From the NCBI GenBank assembly GCA_964203235.1, contig CAXNLE010000002.1:372001-436000 (forward strand): a DNA stretch of 64,000 bases, read 5' to 3'. The position numbers and the translations under genes are program-made. The DNA is from BACL27 sp964203235. Its GTDB lineage: Bacteria; Actinomycetota; Acidimicrobiia; Acidimicrobiales; Ilumatobacteraceae. The notes under the pieces were generated by a model. That model was not told where the DNA came from. It searched no databases and saw nothing but the letters and a program-made list of their open reading frames with translations. Positions 35,568 through 44,164 of the stretch are shown piece after piece (the first letter of the stretch is position 1; each line of letters starts with the position of its first letter).

Positions 35568-36401
35568 ATGAAAAAAAATTCAACGGTCAGTTTTATGACA
35601 CCCGAAGAAATTACTCTTAGCGCTGACTTTCTACGAAATGGATTTGTTGTTTGCGATGCAGAATCACCTGAAATTCTTGACAGTATCCGCCACGACGTAA
35701 CTCAAATTTCAATAAATTGGTTGAAACAAAATCAACTTGAGAGTAACGCTTTCGAACTCTCAATCTCTCACGATTTTGTGGCTAACGAGCATTTAAACGA
35801 CCTGCGCTTGACAATATTTAACGAGATAAATAAAATCTCCGATATTCGGCAAAGGTATTTTTGGCTGGCCCGACAGGGTCTGGCAGCTTTGGTCGGCAAC
35901 GAACTGTCGATGCAGAACAAGGTCAACTTATCGATTCAGCAACCAAACGACGAAAGTTCGGTGTTGCCGATGCACTCAGATATTTGGACTGGCGACTCAC
36001 CTTTTCAGGTGGTTTTGTGGGTGCCACTCACAGATGCATCGAAGTCAAACTCAATGTTTCTTCTGCCGCCAAACGAAAGTCGCGTGGCCCGACAGAGAGT
36101 TGCTGCAGGTGACTTCAAATCAATGGATCAGATAGAGACCGAATACCATTCACAAATGGTCACCATGGTGGTGCCTTACGGAAAGGTTTTAATCTTTGAT
36201 TCAAATTGTTTACACGGAAATGTCCTTAATGAAACAAAATCAGTTCGTTGGTCAATGAATTGTCGTTTCACAGGTTTGCTCACACCATTCACGAACCCTG
36301 AGCGCAGACTCGGCACCTATTACTTGCCGATCACGACTCGCGTAGCGACCAAAATAGGGCTGTCAATTCTAAACGCACAAGAGATTTCATCAAATGGTTG
36401 A
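35568..36401 (+). CDS. 2OG-Fe(II) oxygenase, sporadic carbohydrate cluster type
   Basis: This 277-residue protein has the double-stranded beta-helix iron site: His136 and Asp138 in MHSDIWTGDSP, and His216 in CLHGNVL, with an arginine about ten residues on for 2-oxoglutarate. It resembles phytanoyl-CoA-dioxygenase-like enzymes and, with its neighbour at 36394, the oxygenase of the 'sporadic carbohydrate cluster' seen in Leptospira and scattered bacteria (recollection). It would hydroxylate or dehydrogenate a sugar substrate. ATG at 35568 has a purine-rich AAGTGGG before it. It overlaps the next gene by 8 bp. Confidence 0.75.
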   Translation: MKKNSTVSFMTPEEITLSADFLRNGFVVCDAESPEILDSIRHDVTQISINWLKQNQLESNAFELSISHDFVANEHLNDLRLTIFNEINKISDIRQRYFWLARQGLAALVGNELSMQNKVNLSIQQPNDESSVLPMHSDIWTGDSPFQVVLWVPLTDASKSNSMFLLPPNESRVARQRVAAGDFKSMDQIETEYHSQMVTMVVPYGKVLIFDSNCLHGNVLNETKSVRWSMNCRFTGLLTPFTNPERRLGTYYLPITTRVATKIGLSILNAQEISSNG

Positions 36402-36837
36402 TAGAAATTCTTCGCCACAAAAAGCAACGAAGGCGTATACAACGCCTCGATCATTCGGCGGGTTTCAAATACCTATCACCTTGCAGAGTACTACGTTGCG
36501 AAATTACTGTGAAAAAAACAATCTGATTTTTCATTTGCATGTAGTTGAAAATCAAATTCCGAATACTTACTTAGTACTTGAAGCACTTGTTGAAAAGGCC
36601 AACCAATACGATGGCATTGCAATGTGCAGTGTCTCGATGTTGCCGATTGATCGTGATTATCAACGTTCAATCGTCAAACGAATCCTCAAACAAGGATGTG
36701 CGTTGCACTTCACTTTTGAGCAAATCGTGATTTCCTCAATTGATCAAATTGCCGAACTCGAAGAACTCATCTCATTAATTGAACTTTCACCACATCACGG
36801 CATTAATGGTTCGCATTCATTGACAAACTTGCTGTAA
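36394..36837 (+). CDS. LIC12192-family sporadic carbohydrate cluster protein
   Basis: This 147-residue protein shows no enzyme motif. It resembles the family named after Leptospira LIC12192, which is found next to 2OG-Fe(II) oxygenase genes in carbohydrate clusters (recognised from memory, not searched). Visible features are the N-terminal FGGFQIPITLQSTTLRNYC, then an alpha/beta region with SVSMLPIDRDYQRSIVKRIL and a final short helix ending NGSHSLTNLL. It may be a structural partner of the oxygenase. It overlaps the oxygenase gene by 8 bp. Confidence 0.65.
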   Translation: MVDRNSSPQKATKAYTTPRSFGGFQIPITLQSTTLRNYCEKNNLIFHLHVVENQIPNTYLVLEALVEKANQYDGIAMCSVSMLPIDRDYQRSIVKRILKQGCALHFTFEQIVISSIDQIAELEELISLIELSPHHGINGSHSLTNLL

Positions 36838-36848
36838 ATTAGGTACCC

Positions 36849-37721
36849 ATGAGTCGCATTCTTGTAACCGGCATTAATTCGCCCTTGGGCCAGGCCGTGG
36901 GGCGAAAACTTCAATCTGAAGGACACTTAGTTGTTGGCACAGTACGATCATCAAAAATCAACACACAAGGCCTGCCCGCCGCCGAAGTAATCCCATTAGA
37001 TCTCGAAAGTGAAACAACTTTCACCAACATCGTGGGCGGATTTGAAAGTTTCGTACACATTGCTTCAATGAACGAAGGAAGTGCTACGGCATTATTGAGA
37101 TCTACCGGGCTTGGTATGATCTTTTTAATTGATCGCGCAAAACAATTAGATATTTGTCGTCTAGTACATATTTCGTCAATGTCAATTTATGGCAGGGTGT
37201 CCACCGAAGTCGTTGATGAGAATACAAGTGTGACTCACTCGGTCCCAGTTGGCGCTTCGAAGTGGGCTGCAGAGTGCTTCATATCAAACGAAAGATCGTC
37301 AATTGAAGCCGTAAGCATACGAAGCCCTGCAATCGCCGGTCCTTACGCAAATAGGCACTTCCTAGCGAAAATATTTCTAAATATGGTCAGGGGTACTGGA
37401 AAAATTTCTATATCTAACCCGAATCACTTGTTTAACAACATCGTTCATGAGACAGTAATCGCCGACTTCATTGTCGCGATTCTGGATAACGAATCTCTAC
37501 CGATTTATAGAGCAGTGCCAATTGGCTCAACCGACCCGATCCCTTTGCATGAGATCATTGATGTGATGGCTAAAGCCACCAATTACAAGGGCCAGATCAA
37601 CTGGGTAGAACCGAAGTCACCGCCGTTCCGCATTGACTCATCAGGTGCAACTGAACTCGGCTACAAGCCAATCACAACACTCGAAACAATTCACCGTTGG
37701 ATGCATGACGCAAAACACTGA
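36849..37721 (+). CDS. SDR epimerase-family protein lacking the catalytic tyrosine
   Basis: This 290-residue protein is an extended SDR: nucleotide-binding motif ILVTGINSPLG at residues 4-14, a serine-rich HISSMSIYG strand near 108, and C-terminal substrate region. The YxxxK pair is changed: VGASK (Val134, Lys138) stands where the paralogue at 40151 has YGSSK. Without the tyrosine normal dehydratase/epimerase chemistry is not expected, though the fold and NAD-binding site look intact. It starts 12 bp after the LIC12192-type gene and overlaps the next gene by 17 bp, so it is probably co-expressed. Confidence 0.8.
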   Translation: MSRILVTGINSPLGQAVGRKLQSEGHLVVGTVRSSKINTQGLPAAEVIPLDLESETTFTNIVGGFESFVHIASMNEGSATALLRSTGLGMIFLIDRAKQLDICRLVHISSMSIYGRVSTEVVDENTSVTHSVPVGASKWAAECFISNERSSIEAVSIRSPAIAGPYANRHFLAKIFLNMVRGTGKISISNPNHLFNNIVHETVIADFIVAILDNESLPIYRAVPIGSTDPIPLHEIIDVMAKATNYKGQINWVEPKSPPFRIDSSGATELGYKPITTLETIHRWMHDAKH

Positions 37722-38901
37722 TTTTGAACTTACCCTTTGCTTCGTTTGCCAATCAAACGAATACGTGCAGATAAGTCTTCACCAAAATTTGCTTGACGCT
37801 AGTGACTTTCACTATTCAGAACTCGAACCAAATGGGTATTCATATTTTCTAACAACATGTAAAAATTGTGGTCACTCAGCAATTCAGACCGATAATCCTT
37901 GCTGGATGCCGACTCGAAAATATAGGTTTATAAAATACGGTGAGCCAACAGAGCACTACCCGAAAGTTTCATTAATACTTCGTTCACTCAATCTTGACTT
38001 CAGTGATGTTTCGATACACACTTTCTCATATAAAGATTTTCAATTGGCAAACTTTCTAGCAAATGACTTAGAAGTTCCTGATGTCAATCTAAATGATCAT
38101 GCTGGTTGCTCAGATGATTGGTTGCCAGTCGTCTCTGGTGACAGATCTAAACGAGATCCGATTCCATTAGATCAATTCATAACTGAAATTGAAAACAGTA
38201 AGAAATCTCATCAAATAATTTTGATCACCAGATTTTTTGACCATATTGCCAATCGTGATTTACTTCAGAAATTGTTTGATTTAAGTTCCCCTGCTCGACA
38301 TTTTGTTTTTGACTTAAATGATTACGACCGTCTATTCGAAATTGAAACACTTGAGTTTGTATGGAATGAACGCCGAAATCTGTTTCGCCGCTCAGATATC
38401 GAAACGATTCTTAGACGCACAAACCTTGAGTACTCTCTATTTGCTTATGAAAGTCAAGAAGTTTCTCCAACATTGACTGGGGTTATCTCTGAGAGAATCA
38501 GAGTTTCTCCAAGCTCAAACACAACAGCATTAAACTATCCACCGGATTCTCGACTAGTTGAAAAATTGATTGCGCTACGCCAACGATGGCAAAACAAACT
38601 TGCGAAAACTCATAAACTTGGCATAATCGGTGCAAGCCACAAGGGTGTATCACTTTCCCAGTTTGTTATTAGCGATCAAGTGCAGTATTCGCTGCATGAC
38701 GATAAACAAGCCCTTAGAGGAAAGACGCCACCGGTTAACCCACCTTTGGGCTTTCACTTAGTTTCGGGTTTTGACTTCTCTGGATACACCCACATCGCCA
38801 TTACAACAACACTTGTGATTGCAGCAAAGATAATCCCAAAGTTGCGAGCCTCGGGCTACACCGGCGAGATCTTAGATTTTGACTGTCAAAGATTGGATTA
38901 A
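37705..38901 (+). CDS. Degenerate C-methyltransferase-family protein without SAM motif
   Basis: This 398-residue protein has two CxxC pairs (C12/C15 and C52/C55) that form the N-terminal zinc-binding domain of sugar C-methyltransferases, and a C-terminal GASHKGVSLSQF domain matching the GxGAxxKG pattern of that family. In the middle, the glycine-rich SAM motif and the HEH catalytic segment of the paralogue (38898-40124) are replaced by IHTFSYKDFQLANF and VWNERRN. It may be a pseudoenzyme or structural partner. ATG 37705 is chosen because the conserved zinc domain begins there. Its stop codon is shared with the convergent paralogue (TTAA). Confidence 0.75.
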   Translation: MTQNTDFELTLCFVCQSNEYVQISLHQNLLDASDFHYSELEPNGYSYFLTTCKNCGHSAIQTDNPCWMPTRKYRFIKYGEPTEHYPKVSLILRSLNLDFSDVSIHTFSYKDFQLANFLANDLEVPDVNLNDHAGCSDDWLPVVSGDRSKRDPIPLDQFITEIENSKKSHQIILITRFFDHIANRDLLQKLFDLSSPARHFVFDLNDYDRLFEIETLEFVWNERRNLFRRSDIETILRRTNLEYSLFAYESQEVSPTLTGVISERIRVSPSSNTTALNYPPDSRLVEKLIALRQRWQNKLAKTHKLGIIGASHKGVSLSQFVISDQVQYSLHDDKQALRGKTPPVNPPLGFHLVSGFDFSGYTHIAITTTLVIAAKIIPKLRASGYTGEILDFDCQRLD

Positions 38902-40124
38902 ACGAGTTTTATTTCGGGATAAAGTTGGAGAATTTTTACTCCAGATCCAAGTGTCTCTTTCAATCTCGCGGTGATTTTTTCAGTATGAATCCATGCTAAG
39001 CAGATCACAACTTTTGGATTTTTCTCAGCCAATGAACTATTCGGAAGTATCGGAACTTCAAAAGCATTCAACCATTTGCCACATTTCTGTGGACTGTCAT
39101 CAATAATAAACTTCAAAATCGATCCCAGTTCGAAAAAATCTATTAGCAAATTAGCACTGCGAGCAGCGCCAAAACCGCCAACTATTTCGCCAGCGTGAGG
39201 CTTTAATAATTCTGTAACTTTAGTCTTGTCGGTCATGATTCGATCTCTAAAACTATTGATTCCTCGCTCAGTATCAAGACCTAGTTTGCGTTCAAGCTGC
39301 AGTAAATTAGCGACCGATTCAGAAACTTGTGAATTTGCTGAAAGCAATTTGGCGAAGCCAATCGCCGCTCCACCTTGTGTGTCAATTTGTTTTACATCAA
39401 CTAGATCAAGTCCGCAACGGTTTAAAAATGGAATTAAACTGAGGAGAGAGTGAGTGCTTACATGCTCGTGAAAAACAGTACCAATGAGACCTTTTTCAAC
39501 AACATCAACGAGATACGAAAACTCAAATGAGAACACTGAGCCATCATGCATCAACGACGCCACATTGGTTGCAAAACTTATTAAGTCATCGTTGTGCGCA
39601 AAAACATTATTTGCTGAGATCACGTCAACTTTTTTAAATCGCTCTTTGATCCTCCGAACTGAATCGGCTGAAAAAAACTCTTCCCAAGTTTCAACACCTT
39701 GCGACCGTGCATGCTCGGCAGGTGAGTGTGCTGGGTCAATACCGAGAATCTCAGAACCAAAACGTGCCTTTAGCGTCTGCAAGAAAAGTCCGTCATTAGA
39801 ACCAATGTCAAGACATACAGAAGCCGAATGGTCTTCTAATAGTTTTGCAACTAAGTCTGCATACATTTTGAAATGCTCAATCAAAGCCGGGTTCTTACTT
39901 GGCATGTAAGTGAACTCGGCATCAAATAGGACTGCTGGTGGCAGAATATCCAGTAATTGAATGTGCCCACATGCGTTACACCGATACATGTCAAGCGGAT
40001 ATAGCGGCATTTGCTTCTCGCCGGTCGCGCGATAGTGATCGGCAATTGTGGTCACTGGCAACTTGACCGACAGCACGAGTTGTTCAGATTCGCAAAGTCT
40101 GCATTTTGTACGGCGGGTCAACAT
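38898..40124 (-). CDS. Sugar C-methyltransferase family SAM methyltransferase
   Basis: This 408-residue enzyme has the full three-part architecture: zinc-binding CxxC pairs at C8/C11 and C49/C52, a SAM-binding domain with motif I LDIGSNDG at residues 105-112, catalytic FHEH at 218-221, and a C-terminal domain with GFGAARSANLLIDFF. Relatives are C-methyltransferases that act on dTDP- or other nucleotide-linked sugars, such as NovU or TylCIII. It is the only minus-strand gene inside the island and is divergent from the SDR gene at 40151 with 26 bp between starts. Confidence 0.87.
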   Translation of the reverse strand: MLTRRTKCRLCESEQLVLSVKLPVTTIADHYRATGEKQMPLYPLDMYRCNACGHIQLLDILPPAVLFDAEFTYMPSKNPALIEHFKMYADLVAKLLEDHSASVCLDIGSNDGLFLQTLKARFGSEILGIDPAHSPAEHARSQGVETWEEFFSADSVRRIKERFKKVDVISANNVFAHNDDLISFATNVASLMHDGSVFSFEFSYLVDVVEKGLIGTVFHEHVSTHSLLSLIPFLNRCGLDLVDVKQIDTQGGAAIGFAKLLSANSQVSESVANLLQLERKLGLDTERGINSFRDRIMTDKTKVTELLKPHAGEIVGGFGAARSANLLIDFFELGSILKFIIDDSPQKCGKWLNAFEVPILPNSSLAEKNPKVVICLAWIHTEKITARLKETLGSGVKILQLYPEIKLV

Positions 40125-40150
40125 CTCAAAAGCCTCTATCCTGTTTGTGT

Positions 40151-41038
40151 ATGAAGATTCTAGTCACTGGAGCAAGTTCTTTTGTTGGTAGCCATGTCGC
40201 AGAATCGCTTGCAGGGCAAGGCCACGAAATTGTCGGCACATTTAGACGGCACAACAAGCGGGTACAAAATCTTGCTGACAATTCACTTGTAGAAATGATT
40301 CAACTTGATCTGTCTTGCCAAGATGATTTTAATCAACTTGCTTCAGATTTTGAGGCGGTTGTGCATAATGCGGGTTCATTCCCGTGGGTGGATGTTGACA
40401 TCAATAATGTTGTGGAATGCAATGTGCTCGGCACACTGAATTTGAGTAATTGGCTGAAAAGGCAAAACTCAATCGTTCGCATTTTGACATATTCAACACT
40501 TTCTGTGTACGGCAACGTTACTGAACAGATTCTCACCGAAAACACGCCAACTAATTCTCATGAAATTTATGGATCATCGAAACTTGCATCAGAACATTTA
40601 ATGACGCAACTAGAAGGTTATGAAAATCAATTAATAATAAGGTTTCCGATCGTCCTCGGGAACCATGCTCACCGGGCGTTTATCCCACGAATGGTAGAAA
40701 GTCTCAAGACAAACTCAACCGTCAAGATAACAAACCCAAACAAACTATATAATTCAATGACGACTTTGACAGCGGTTGCTAACTTCACAAATCGCTTCTT
40801 GATTTCTAATTTGAGTGGCAAACACATTGTCAATATTGGGGCCGAAGAGCCGATGACTATATTACAAATTGCCGAGTTTTTAAAGACCTGTCTAAAAAGC
40901 AACTCAGTTATATCAATAAATGAGGTCGAGTCGAACTGCTACTTAATTAGCAATACCGAGGCAACGAATCTTGGCTACCAAGCACCAACAGTTCAACAAG
41001 CATTGGACTATTATTCAAAAGAGAGCGGCTGGATTTAA
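40151..41038 (+). CDS. NAD-dependent epimerase/dehydratase family SDR
   Basis: This 295-residue extended SDR has ILVTGASSFVG at residues 3-13, the serine/threonine catalytic segment TYSTLSVYG (about 113-121) and an intact YGSSK (Tyr140, Lys144). It would oxidise, dehydrate or epimerise a nucleotide sugar. It is paralogous to the gene at 36849 through its whole length, including a shared NPN-K/H-L-Y/F-N segment. ATG 40151 is used because it begins the Rossmann motif; the open frame further upstream overlaps the 40124 start. Confidence 0.87.
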   Translation: MKILVTGASSFVGSHVAESLAGQGHEIVGTFRRHNKRVQNLADNSLVEMIQLDLSCQDDFNQLASDFEAVVHNAGSFPWVDVDINNVVECNVLGTLNLSNWLKRQNSIVRILTYSTLSVYGNVTEQILTENTPTNSHEIYGSSKLASEHLMTQLEGYENQLIIRFPIVLGNHAHRAFIPRMVESLKTNSTVKITNPNKLYNSMTTLTAVANFTNRFLISNLSGKHIVNIGAEEPMTILQIAEFLKTCLKSNSVISINEVESNCYLISNTEATNLGYQAPTVQQALDYYSKESGWI

Positions 41039-41089
41039 CTTGTAGTCTTAACAGCGAGTTAACACATTACTTTTCTATGAGGTTTACAC

Positions 41090-41824
41090 TTGCAAAAAAA
41101 TATCATTCACCCAACCGCCATTGTTGCGATAGACGTCGAGATGGGCGAAAATAACCAGATCGGACCTTATTCAATAATCGGTGGAATGGGTTGCAAAGTT
41201 TCAATTGGATCCAATAATTATTTTGGAGCCTATGCATTAATAGGTTCGCCTGCAGAGTTTGCTACTGGGTGCCCAGTAGAAGCAATGCTGGATTTCGAAC
41301 AATGGGCGTTGGCAAATCCAACCCAAGCATCTGGTGTCAAGATTGGTAGTTATAACGTATTTCGAGACCGAGTAAGCGTTGACGCCGGCACTTATCAAAA
41401 CACAACAATCAGCGACCGTTGCTACCTTCACTCAAATTGCCTGGTAAACCACGATTGTCAACTGAGCGAAGGTGTTGTTTTGGCTCCAGGTGTTATCTCA
41501 GCAGGAACCTGCACTTTCGGAAAATACTCTCAAATTGGTGTTAATGCTGTTCTACACCAAGGACGTAAAGTTGGAGCATTTGCAATGGTCGGTATGAATG
41601 CCACCGTTACTCGCGATATCCCTAACTTTGCTTTGAGTTTTGGGAGTCCTTCGAGAACTCTTGGTGTAAATCGCGTGCGACTATCACGTATTGGAATTTC
41701 TAATGATGATATTGACTCAACCAATGATTTCTTACTTGGACTGCATCAAACTTGCCCTGAGTCAGTGTTGAATCTTTTAATTGATCCTCCTAAAACTGAA
41801 ACTGAACATGCTTCTGATGAGTAA
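41090..41824 (+). CDS. LpxA-like left-handed beta-helix acyltransferase
   Basis: This 244-residue protein consists of hexapeptide repeats (for example IHPTAIVAIDVEMGENNQIG, then ISDRCYLHSNCLVNHDCQL and VLAPGVISAGTCTFG), forming a left-handed beta helix, followed by the LpxA-like C-terminal region. LpxA transfers an acyl chain to UDP-GlcNAc, but a Gram-positive-type genome makes lipid A unlikely, so the target is more likely an amino sugar in the island's product. The start TTG is preceded by GAGG. The last 8 bases overlap the next gene. Confidence 0.85.
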   Translation: MQKNIIHPTAIVAIDVEMGENNQIGPYSIIGGMGCKVSIGSNNYFGAYALIGSPAEFATGCPVEAMLDFEQWALANPTQASGVKIGSYNVFRDRVSVDAGTYQNTTISDRCYLHSNCLVNHDCQLSEGVVLAPGVISAGTCTFGKYSQIGVNAVLHQGRKVGAFAMVGMNATVTRDIPNFALSFGSPSRTLGVNRVRLSRIGISNDDIDSTNDFLLGLHQTCPESVLNLLIDPPKTETEHASDE

Positions 41825-42968
41825 TCCGACTTCAGAAATTCAGATAAGAATTGCTCGGCCCGACGATCTTGGCACAATTCTAAATTGGCTCGACGATCCT
41901 GCTCTTTTGGCGGTAACCAACACGCACCGAATGACCCCAGAAACAAGACTGCGCACTAAAGAACTAATTAAAATAAAAATTGCTCACAAGGACATCTGGA
42001 TTGTTGTCCGCGACAATTTTCGGATTGGAGCTGTCTTCACGGACCCATGCGATCCAAACTCTTGTTCCACGAAGAATCTCAGCGAACAAAATTCAAAATC
42101 AATTTTTGTTTATACAAAAAGCCGACTTGATTGGGCGCTTCTATCAACCGACATCGCTGAACTTTGGCAACATCAAACATTCGGATCAGAATTTCTGATA
42201 AGCGTTGCTCGATCACCACTGTCAGGAAGCAATTTAATATTCAATGCCAAGGCAACCGGCGATAAACCTCAAGATTCCCGCGAAATAGAGATCAATTCAG
42301 ACATCAGCAACGCAGGTCCAGTCAAAAAGATTCGAATATTAGGCCCCACGAGTCGTAATGAATCAATTCGAAAAACACTCTGCGACCAAGGATTTGAAGT
42401 TATCGTCTCCCCAAATCCTTATGATACCGATTCGGTTGACGTCTTCTCGCCTGACATTATTCTTTCAAGCGGGTACGATCGTTTGCTGAGTTCAGAGACT
42501 GTTCAGAAATATTCTCAAAGAATAATTAATCTTCATGCCGCATATCTTCCATGGGCGCGTGGAATTGGCACCACCCTCTTCGCAACGATGCTTCGGTACC
42601 CATACGGAGTCAGCGTTCACTTCATAAACGAGGGTCTCGATACCGGTAATTTAATCGCTCGAAAACTTGTGCACCCAGGCCCAAACGACACCTTACGAAC
42701 TTTTTACTCCAAGTTATTGACAGCAACCGAGGTATTATTTTTTGAGAGCTTCCAAAAAATAGTAACTGGTCAAATAAATGGAGTTCCGCAAGAAGAATTG
42801 GGCGAAAATAACACACATCGATCACGGCTCCAATTTGAGTCCGTACTAGATGTATGTCCAAACGGTTACGACACATTAATCTCGGATTTAGAAAAATTGA
42901 GAGACTCACTTGAAGCATCAAATGCATTCCGGAATGATTTTTTGACTGACCCGAGTGCTAATTTATGA
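41817..42968 (+). CDS. GNAT-like domain fused to a formyltransferase
   Basis: This 383-residue protein has an N-terminal GNAT-like segment (RIARPDDLGTILNWLDDP at residues 11-28), a variable middle, and a formyltransferase domain from about residue 172. Catalytic residues are in place: Asn238 and His240 in INLHAAYLP, and Asp275 in GLDTGN. The family transfers formyl from N10-formyltetrahydrofolate to amines, often amino sugars. The GNAT half lacks a full acetyl-CoA loop, so it may only shape substrate binding. ATG at 41817 is inside the end of the LpxA-like gene. It overlaps the aminotransferase by 4 bp. Confidence 0.78.
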   Translation: MSNPTSEIQIRIARPDDLGTILNWLDDPALLAVTNTHRMTPETRLRTKELIKIKIAHKDIWIVVRDNFRIGAVFTDPCDPNSCSTKNLSEQNSKSIFVYTKSRLDWALLSTDIAELWQHQTFGSEFLISVARSPLSGSNLIFNAKATGDKPQDSREIEINSDISNAGPVKKIRILGPTSRNESIRKTLCDQGFEVIVSPNPYDTDSVDVFSPDIILSSGYDRLLSSETVQKYSQRIINLHAAYLPWARGIGTTLFATMLRYPYGVSVHFINEGLDTGNLIARKLVHPGPNDTLRTFYSKLLTATEVLFFESFQKIVTGQINGVPQEELGENNTHRSRLQFESVLDVCPNGYDTLISDLEKLRDSLEASNAFRNDFLTDPSANL

Positions 42969-44164
42969 CGATGCTTGCGTTTGACGGCGGGACACCAGTT
43001 CGCGCAACACCGATGCCACCGCGAATTGGGTTTGGTCCCGAAGAAGAAAAAGAACTTATGGACTGCATCGCACATTATCGCAATCTTGAATCCGATCCTC
43101 CATATATTGGACTATGGAATAAGCGTTTCTCAGAAGCATTTGCAGAATATCAGGGTGGCGGATTTTCGCTTCCGGTTAGTTCTGGAACGGGTGCTCTCTA
43201 TGTTGCACTCTCATCTTTGGGGCTTCCTAAAGGATCCACAGTGCTTACTTCACCTGTGACTTGCAGTGGAGTACTTGGCAGTATCCAAGCACTTGGGTTC
43301 GTTCCAAAAGTTGTTGACTCAGCACCACAAAGTTTTAATGTCGATGCCGAACAAGTTAAAGCACGAATCAGTAAAGATGTTCGGTGTTTATTAGTAACTC
43401 ATGCGGCTGGTGAACCTGTAGATGTGCCTGCTATTAAAGAAGCTATCAATGACGATTCAATATTGATTCTTGAAGACTGCAGCCAATCTACTGGTGCTTC
43501 AATTCGTGGCGAGAAGGTTGGTACTTGGGGCGAAATTGCAGCTTTTTCAACGATGTATCGAAAAAATCTCGCCGCTGGTGCAAGTAGTGGACTTGTTTTT
43601 ACAAAAGATTTTGAGGTCTACCGAACAGCACTAAGTTATTCAGATAGGGGCAAACCCGTCTGGAGACTTGACTTAAACCTACGCGACCCGCAATACGCGT
43701 CTTTCCCAGCATTGAACTGGAACTCAAGCGAGATGTCAAACGCAATTGGCCTAGCAAGCCTTCGTCGTCTTGACAAAACTAATGAACTAAGGCGAGTTTT
43801 TTTAAAAAAATTGTTTGTAGCACTTGCCGAGGCCGACACGGTTTGCTCGCCGTATGCATATCACGATGGTTTTGCACCGTTTTACTTTCCAATTTTTGTC
43901 GATCAAGAAAAAATTAAAGTCAGCGTAGAGCAATTTGCTACTGCCGTCGAGGCGGAAGGAATACCGCTCGGCGCAAAATATGGTTGCCTTGTAAACACTT
44001 GGCCTTGGATCACTGAATATCTATCGGACACTTTCGTTGCTAGAAATGCTTTATTAACTCGAAATGCTTCGTTTAATCTGCATCTCAACGAAAACTACGG
44101 TGAAATCGAAATTAAAGACATTGTTGACGCATTTGCAAAAGTAACGAATGCCTACCTTCGATAA
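42965..44164 (+). CDS. DegT/DnrJ/EryC1/StrS-family aminotransferase
   Basis: This 399-residue PLP-dependent enzyme has LPVSSGTGALYVAL near residue 68, the aspartate segment LILEDCSQSTGA near 170, and the lysine in the STMYRKNLAAG segment near 200. Such enzymes make amino sugars from nucleotide-linked keto-sugars. The YRKNL lysine motif differs slightly from the usual YPTKNL. It follows the formyltransferase directly, so it may provide the amino group that is formylated. Confidence 0.88.
   Translation: MTMLAFDGGTPVRATPMPPRIGFGPEEEKELMDCIAHYRNLESDPPYIGLWNKRFSEAFAEYQGGGFSLPVSSGTGALYVALSSLGLPKGSTVLTSPVTCSGVLGSIQALGFVPKVVDSAPQSFNVDAEQVKARISKDVRCLLVTHAAGEPVDVPAIKEAINDDSILILEDCSQSTGASIRGEKVGTWGEIAAFSTMYRKNLAAGASSGLVFTKDFEVYRTALSYSDRGKPVWRLDLNLRDPQYASFPALNWNSSEMSNAIGLASLRRLDKTNELRRVFLKKLFVALAEADTVCSPYAYHDGFAPFYFPIFVDQEKIKVSVEQFATAVEAEGIPLGAKYGCLVNTWPWITEYLSDTFVARNALLTRNASFNLHLNENYGEIEIKDIVDAFAKVTNAYLR

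Noticed and set aside
37633..37704. N-terminal extension of the degenerate methyltransferase-like protein
   Set aside because: The added residues are the shadow of the preceding SDR gene; the zinc-binding domain starts at 37705.
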